Of a DNA stretch of 10,378 bases, positions 6,825 through 10,378 are shown piece after piece. The notes under the pieces were generated by a model. It searched no databases, was not told the DNA's origin, and saw nothing but the letters and a program-made list of their open reading frames with translations. The position numbers and the translations under genes were made by a program. Within the stretch, counting starts at the first letter, position 1, and every line of letters begins with the position of its first letter. Source of the stretch: Pseudomonadota bacterium (GTDB lineage Bacteria; Pseudomonadota; Alphaproteobacteria; Micropepsales; Micropepsaceae); the NCBI GenBank assembly GCA_021808875.1, contig JAKBAU010000108.1, forward strand, positions 1-10,378, in the 5' to 3' direction.

Positions 6825-6827
6825 CGT

Positions 6828-7424
6828 ATGACCAAGGTCCTAATTCTCTATCATTCGAGCTATGGCCACATCGAGCGCATGGCCAAAGCTGTCGCCGAAG
6901 GGGCCACAGAAGCAGGCGCCGAGGTTGCCATCCGGCGCGTCCCGGAGCTGATGACTGAGGAAAATGCCCGTCGGGCGGGAATGAAGTGGCAGCAGGACGC
7001 TCAGTTGGCGCGCGTGGAGGAGCTTACAGAGTATGATGCGATCATCGTCGGCACCCCGACCCGCTTCGGCAATATGGCCGCACAAATGCGCAATTTCTGG
7101 GATATGACCGGTCCCTTATGGACGAAGGGCGCCCTTGTCGGAAAGATTGGCTCGGTTTTCACCTCAACGGCGACGGGCGGTGGCAACGAGGTGACCATCC
7201 TGACGGTCATCCCCACCTTGCTGCACCACGGTATGATCTACGTCGGAGTTCCTTACAGCGTCGGCGAACTACTCGACATCTCAGAGGTACGCGGCGGCTC
7301 GCCTTACGGCGCAGCCACCATGGCTGGTGGCGATGGTTCACGTCAGCCGAGCACCAAGGAACTGGCCATTGCCAAGGCTCAGGGCCGGCGGGTCGCCGAG
7401 GTAGCCGCTAAACTGAAGAGCTAA
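6828..7424 (+). CDS. wrbA: NAD(P)H:quinone oxidoreductase, WrbA type
   Basis: This 198-residue flavodoxin-like protein has the length usual for WrbA. The family binds FMN and reduces quinones by two electrons from NAD(P)H, which avoids semiquinone radicals; it forms cytoplasmic tetramers. Visible FMN-binding parts are the first loop [12 protein letters not shown] (8-19), the PTRFGN segment (77-82) and STATGGGNE (113-121). [10 protein letters not shown] (131-140) and the [20 protein letters not shown] stretch (156-175) are characteristic of WrbA. All key segments are present. The divergent LysR gene is its likely regulator, perhaps in response to a quinone or other aromatic; this is inferred from geometry. 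It ends 107 bases from the convergent tadC. Confidence 0.94.
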   Translation: MTKVLILYHSSYGHIERMAKAVAEGATEAGAEVAIRRVPELMTEENARRAGMKWQQDAQLARVEELTEYDAIIVGTPTRFGNMAAQMRNFWDMTGPLWTKGALVGKIGSVFTSTATGGGNEVTILTVIPTLLHHGMIYVGVPYSVGELLDISEVRGGSPYGAATMAGGDGSRQPSTKELAIAKAQGRRVAEVAAKLKS

Positions 7425-7531
7425 CTCCACCGTAGATCTTCCAGCCGCACGAAGTCACAGCAACCGCATGCTTCCTCCGCGTCCAGCAACAGCCACAAGG
7501 GCGGGCGCGGGGGAGCCCATCTTTCATGCAC
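7425..7531. other. gap between convergent wrbA and tadC
   Basis: No gene is seen. A short GGGC/GCCC stem (7503-7506 with 7515-7518) is followed by ATCTTTC on the + strand and could be a weak terminator for wrbA. The inverted repeat at the tadC stop begins at 7525. Confidence 0.4.
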
Positions 7532-7541
7532 TCAGTGCATG
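7525..7541. repeat. 17-base perfect inverted repeat across the tadC stop codon
   Basis: CATGCACT (7525-7532) and AGTGCATG (7534-7541) are exact inverted copies around a single C. The tadC stop (7534-7532 on the - strand) lies in its centre. GTGCATGA occurs twice nearby (7535-7542 and 7544-7551). There is no T-run, so it is not a typical terminator. It could be a protein-binding site or a transcript-end structure; part of the symmetry arises from the Met-His-Leu-Met-His C-terminus. Confidence 0.4.
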
Positions 7542-8509
7542 AGGTGCATGACACGCATCGCCGCCGGGCCAAGGATGACGATGAACAGACTGGGCAGAAA
7601 AAAGAGAATCATCGGCACGGTCAGCTTCGCTGGCAACGCAGCTGCCTTGCGCTCAGCCTCCTGCATCCGCATCTCGCGGTTCTCCTGCGCGGTTACCCGC
7701 AGCGCCTGGCCCAGAGGCGTTCCATAGCGTTCGGCTTGGTTGAGCGCCGCGGCCACAGCCTTGACCCCGGAATGTCCGCAGCGCCTGGCCAGATTCTCAA
7801 ACGCCTGCCGCCGCTCGGGCAAATAGGACAACTCTGCGGTCGTCAGTGCGAATTCCTCAGCCAATTCAGCCGACTGCGATCCGATCTCGGCCGCAACCCG
7901 GCTGAACGCGGCCTCAATGGACATGCCGGACTCAACGCAGATCAACAGCAGATCCAGCGCATCCGGAAATGCCCGCATGATCGACTCTTGTCGCCGCTGG
8001 ATCTTGTTGGTCACGAACAAATCTGGAAGGTAGTAGCCAAACCCCGCCGCCAGAAACGACGCCACAAGCTTTTCGCTCGTCGACCAAGACAGGTGCAGCA
8101 AAACAAATAGATAGAGCAGTGACACCGCGAAGACAATAAACGGCATAACAAAGCGGAAAAACATAAACGCGATGAGTGGCGCCTGCCCGCGATAGCCCGC
8201 TCGAATCAACTTGTCACGCGTACTGTGGCTTTCCATGATCCGTGACAGCTTGAGACGCTCAACCGTGCTTTTCATGAAGCTGACCGGCTCGCTTCTCAAA
8301 CCACGCTTGCCTTTCCTCAAAGCGGCATGATGACGAGCCCGCAGCTCATCACGCCGCTCGGCCACGGACTTCATGCGTGCGGCCAGAACATTGCGTTCCA
8401 TGAGTGGTATGCCGATCGTCACGATGGTGGCGAACGCAAGTACGGCAGCCACAACGGTAACCAAGAACTGCAGATTGAACATCAAATCAATGAGATGATG
8501 TATGTCCAC
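7532..8509 (-). CDS. tadC: Tad/Flp pilus inner-membrane platform protein TadC
   Basis: A 325-residue type II secretion F (GspF-like) family protein. TadC and TadB together form the inner-membrane platform on which the ATPase CpaF/TadA drives Flp pilin assembly. There is an N-terminal membrane segment (about 12-35), a basic cytoplasmic linker (about 38-110), a membrane pair (about 113-165), the T2SF domain beginning at FPDALDLLLICVESGMSIEAAF (181-202), and a C-terminal membrane segment (about 298-320). The start is GTG at 8509, preceded by GAGGGG that overlaps the tadB stop, so translation is probably coupled. The gap from tadB is 9 bases. TadC is identified over a second TadB by its position after tadB and by the FPDALDLL motif. 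No gene follows on this strand. Confidence 0.92.
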   Translation of the reverse strand: MDIHHLIDLMFNLQFLVTVVAAVLAFATIVTIGIPLMERNVLAARMKSVAERRDELRARHHAALRKGKRGLRSEPVSFMKSTVERLKLSRIMESHSTRDKLIRAGYRGQAPLIAFMFFRFVMPFIVFAVSLLYLFVLLHLSWSTSEKLVASFLAAGFGYYLPDLFVTNKIQRRQESIMRAFPDALDLLLICVESGMSIEAAFSRVAAEIGSQSAELAEEFALTTAELSYLPERRQAFENLARRCGHSGVKAVAAALNQAERYGTPLGQALRVTAQENREMRMQEAERKAAALPAKLTVPMILFFLPSLFIVILGPAAMRVMHLMH

Positions 8510-8518
8510 GAGTGCCCC

Positions 8519-9496
8519 TCAATGCTTGAAGCTGATCATGCGTTGCATGACAAATATCCCACAGCTCATCCACAGCACACACGCCGCAAGCATCAGATTG
8601 CCTGCGTGGGTCGTGAACAGCGGAAGTATGTAATTCGGTGACGAAATATACACCATAAGCGCTACACTCGGGGGAAGGGAGCCAATTATCATGGCAGAAG
8701 CCTTGGCTTCCGAACTCATCGCCCGGATCTTTCCCTGCAACCGCTTACGGTCACGCAGTACCGCGGACAGATTGCTCAGCGCTTCGGATAGATTTCCCCC
8801 CGTTCGCGATTGGATAGTCATGACGATACCGAAGAAATTGACTTCCGCCGTCGGCATGCGCTCATACATGCGCCGAACACCCTGATCTAGCGTGACGCCT
8901 ACCTTCAGGCCCTCGACAAGCTTATCAAACTCCCCCGACACCGGCTGAGGCATCTCCCGGGCAACGATTTTCAGCGCCTCATTGGTAGGTAGACCTGACT
9001 TGACGCTACGCACGATGATGTCAATTGCATTAGCAAACTCCGCTGTAAACGCCTTTTGGCGCCTAGCCTTCAGGAAAAGCAAAAGCCAGCGGGGCAATCC
9101 GACACCGGCTGCGAATGCTCCAAGGACTGTTGCAAGCAGCGACAGGTGGAAAAATTCGCAGGCCGCAGCCGCAGTCAGCCCGGAGAACCCCGACGCCACA
9201 TAATATGTACGCGGAGCCATCTTTAGACCGGCCTGCTCAATGCGCTTGCGCATGCTGGGCCGGATCTTGTTTGCCTTTTGTTGCTTTTCCAGATCCTTCA
9301 GCAATGCCGACACACTTTTACGCCGCTGCTGATTCTCACCCGCTATTCGTACCGCCGGACTTGCCGAGCCTGCAGGCACACGCGAAACTGCCGCAACACG
9401 CTTTTGCGTGCGGGCGCTGGCGGGGCTCAGGACTACATACGCCAGGCCACCAACGGACACAAACATGAGTACGAATAAGCCGACCGTCATCATCAC
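8519..9496 (-). CDS. tadB: Tad/Flp pilus inner-membrane platform protein TadB
   Basis: A 325-residue type II secretion F family protein, partner of TadC. It has an N-terminal membrane helix (about 4-24), a basic Ser/Ala-rich linker (about 27-95), a membrane pair (about 98-142), and the T2SF domain from about 158, with RSVKSGLPTNEALKIVARE and FFGIVMTIQSRTGGNLSEAL typical of TadB. C-terminal membrane helices follow at about 268-285 and 300-318. The start is ambiguous: GTG 9496, ATG 9493 and ATG 9490 follow each other in frame. GAGG (- strand, 9507-9504) lies 7 bases from the GTG and 10 from the first ATG, and overlaps the cpaF stop. The gap from cpaF is 4 bases, so the genes form one tightly coupled transcript. 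Confidence 0.93.
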   Translation of the reverse strand: MMMTVGLFVLMFVSVGGLAYVVLSPASARTQKRVAAVSRVPAGSASPAVRIAGENQQRRKSVSALLKDLEKQQKANKIRPSMRKRIEQAGLKMAPRTYYVASGFSGLTAAAACEFFHLSLLATVLGAFAAGVGLPRWLLLFLKARRQKAFTAEFANAIDIIVRSVKSGLPTNEALKIVAREMPQPVSGEFDKLVEGLKVGVTLDQGVRRMYERMPTAEVNFFGIVMTIQSRTGGNLSEALSNLSAVLRDRKRLQGKIRAMSSEAKASAMIIGSLPPSVALMVYISSPNYILPLFTTHAGNLMLAACVLWMSCGIFVMQRMISFKH

Positions 9497-9500
9497 AACA

Positions 9501-10378
9501 TCACCTCAAACTGCCAGCCGATTGCAAGTCATCGAGGGCTTCTGCGAGATCCGCCTCGAGCCCGTAATAGCGCGCGCGCTCCCAAAATGCCGGACGTACA
9601 ATGCCGGTTCCAACATGAATTCCTTTGATTCGACCCGCTTCGTCCTCACCGTTGATTTCGTAATTGAGAAGATCCTGCGTAATGATGACGTCGCCCTCCA
9701 TGCCGATCACTTCTGTGACATGGGTAATACGACGTGAGCCATCGCGCAGCCGTTCAGCCTGAATGATGACGTCTATAGAAGCGACAATCATCTCGCGAAT
9801 GGTTCGTGTTGGTAGTTGAAAACCCCCCATGGTGATCATCGATTCCAGACGAGAAAGTGCCTCGCGGGGTGAGTTGGCATGAAGAGTGCCCATGGACCCG
9901 TCATGACCCGTGTTCATTGCCTGCAGCAGGTCAAAAGCCTCGGGGCCGCGCACTTCACCGACAATGATCCGCTCCGGACGCATACGCAGACAGTTTCGCA
10001 CCAGATCGCGCATCGTAATCTGGCCCTGCCCCTCAAGGTTTGGTGGCCTGGTTTCAAGACGCACCACATGTGGCTGTTGTAACTGCAGTTCAGCGGCGTC
10101 CTCACAGGTAACAACACGTTCATCCTGCTCGATGAATCCAGTGAGACAGTTCAGCAGAGTTGTCTTTCCCGAGCCGGTACCCCCGGAGATCAGAACATTG
10201 CAGCGCGAATGCCCGACGACTTTCAGAATGTTGGCCCCCGCGGAGCTGATGGACCCGAAGCGAACGAGATCCTCAAGCTTGAGCTTGTCCTTCTTAAACT
10301 TGCGGATTGTCAGCGTCGGCCCATCAAGAGAAAGCGGCGGAGCGATGACATTGACGCGCGAACCATCAAGTAGTCTTG
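9501..10378 (-). CDS. cpaF: Tad/Flp pilus assembly ATPase CpaF (TadA), 5' end off the window
   Basis: The C-terminal 291 residues of a secretion ATPase are visible, and the frame stays open to the right edge. CpaF is the hexameric motor that powers pilin extension and retraction in Tad systems. Numbered from the edge, the sequence shows [12 protein letters not shown] (4-15), the Walker A loop GGTGSGKTT (65-73), the acidic CEDAAELQL box (91-99), the Walker B-like [12 protein letters not shown] (136-147) and the His box [13 protein letters not shown] (156-168). All are intact, so an active ATPase is expected. An in-frame GTG at 10067 is only an internal codon: the Walker A lies upstream of it and the reading frame has no stop between. 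The missing part is the N-terminal domain. It is the first visible gene of the cpaF-tadB-tadC run. Confidence 0.95.
   Translation of the reverse strand, partial: RLLDGSRVNVIAPPLSLDGPTLTIRKFKKDKLKLEDLVRFGSISSAGANILKVVGHSRCNVLISGGTGSGKTTLLNCLTGFIEQDERVVTCEDAAELQLQQPHVVRLETRPPNLEGQGQITMRDLVRNCLRMRPERIIVGEVRGPEAFDLLQAMNTGHDGSMGTLHANSPREALSRLESMITMGGFQLPTRTIREMIVASIDVIIQAERLRDGSRRITHVTEVIGMEGDVIITQDLLNYEINGEDEAGRIKGIHVGTGIVRPAFWERARYYGLEADLAEALDDLQSAGSLR

Larger units (their letters stand above)
6730..6827. promoter_or_regulatory. divergent lysR-wrbA control region
   Basis: These 98 bases separate the starts of the regulator and the quinone oxidoreductase. They contain a symmetrical operator candidate at 6731-6747 and a third GTTC half-site at 6754-6757. 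Promoter hexamers are not clear by eye. LysR proteins commonly bind such divergent regions to repress themselves and to activate or repress the neighbour. Confidence 0.6.

Noticed and set aside
7499..7524. intrinsic terminator for wrbA
   Set aside because: Only a four-pair GGGC/GCCC stem with a broken T-run is present, too weak to call as a terminator.
7526..8110. 194-codon frame on the + strand
   Set aside because: It is antisense to tadC and has a His/Arg/Gln-rich composition with no domain.
9501..10067. cpaF read as a short 188-residue protein starting at GTG 10067
   Set aside because: The same frame continues without a stop to the right edge and encodes the Walker A loop, so this is one longer gene cut by the window.

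Overview
The window looks like ordinary chromosomal DNA of an alphaproteobacterium, probably of the order Hyphomicrobiales and possibly near Devosia. This placement is an inference: it rests on the moderately high G+C, the Caulobacter-type Tad/Cpa pilus genes and the mix of housekeeping families, and no marker gene is present. No rRNA, tRNA, insertion sequence, phage gene or CRISPR array was found.

Layout. (1) From 1 to 1607, three genes run on the + strand: the 3' end of an AMP-forming acyl-CoA synthetase, a three-helix membrane protein with a DUF1499 domain, and a small two-helix membrane protein. (2) From 1741 to 3930, on the - strand, an M17 (leucyl aminopeptidase family) peptidase is followed after 6 bases by a CysQ-type 3'(2'),5'-bisphosphate nucleotidase. 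(3) A glutathione S-transferase (4001-4651) is divergent from the peptidase. (4) After a 242-base gap with a strong predicted stem-loop comes a lipoprotein with TPR repeats (4894-5796), most likely the Tad pilus pilotin TadD. (5) A LysR regulator (- strand, 5809-6729) and a WrbA-type quinone oxidoreductase (+ strand, 6828-7424) are divergent around a 98-base intergenic region with a good LysR-type operator candidate. (6) From 7532 to the right edge, on the - strand, lie cpaF (5' part off the window), tadB and tadC, closely packed as one operon: the ATPase and inner-membrane platform of a Tad/Flp type IVc pilus.

How the genes work together. CpaF, TadB and TadC form the motor and platform that assemble Flp pilin, and TadD would help the outer-membrane secretin. 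TadD lies on the opposite strand and is separated from tadC by the lysR-wrbA pair, so the Tad locus appears split. The M17 peptidase and CysQ are probably co-transcribed, and LysR probably controls wrbA and itself.

I found no convincing undescribed system. The points most worth a second look are the stem-loop and an unusual translation start upstream of tadD, the displaced tadD with its long low-complexity tail, the LysR operator geometry, and the DUF1499/small-membrane-protein pair.
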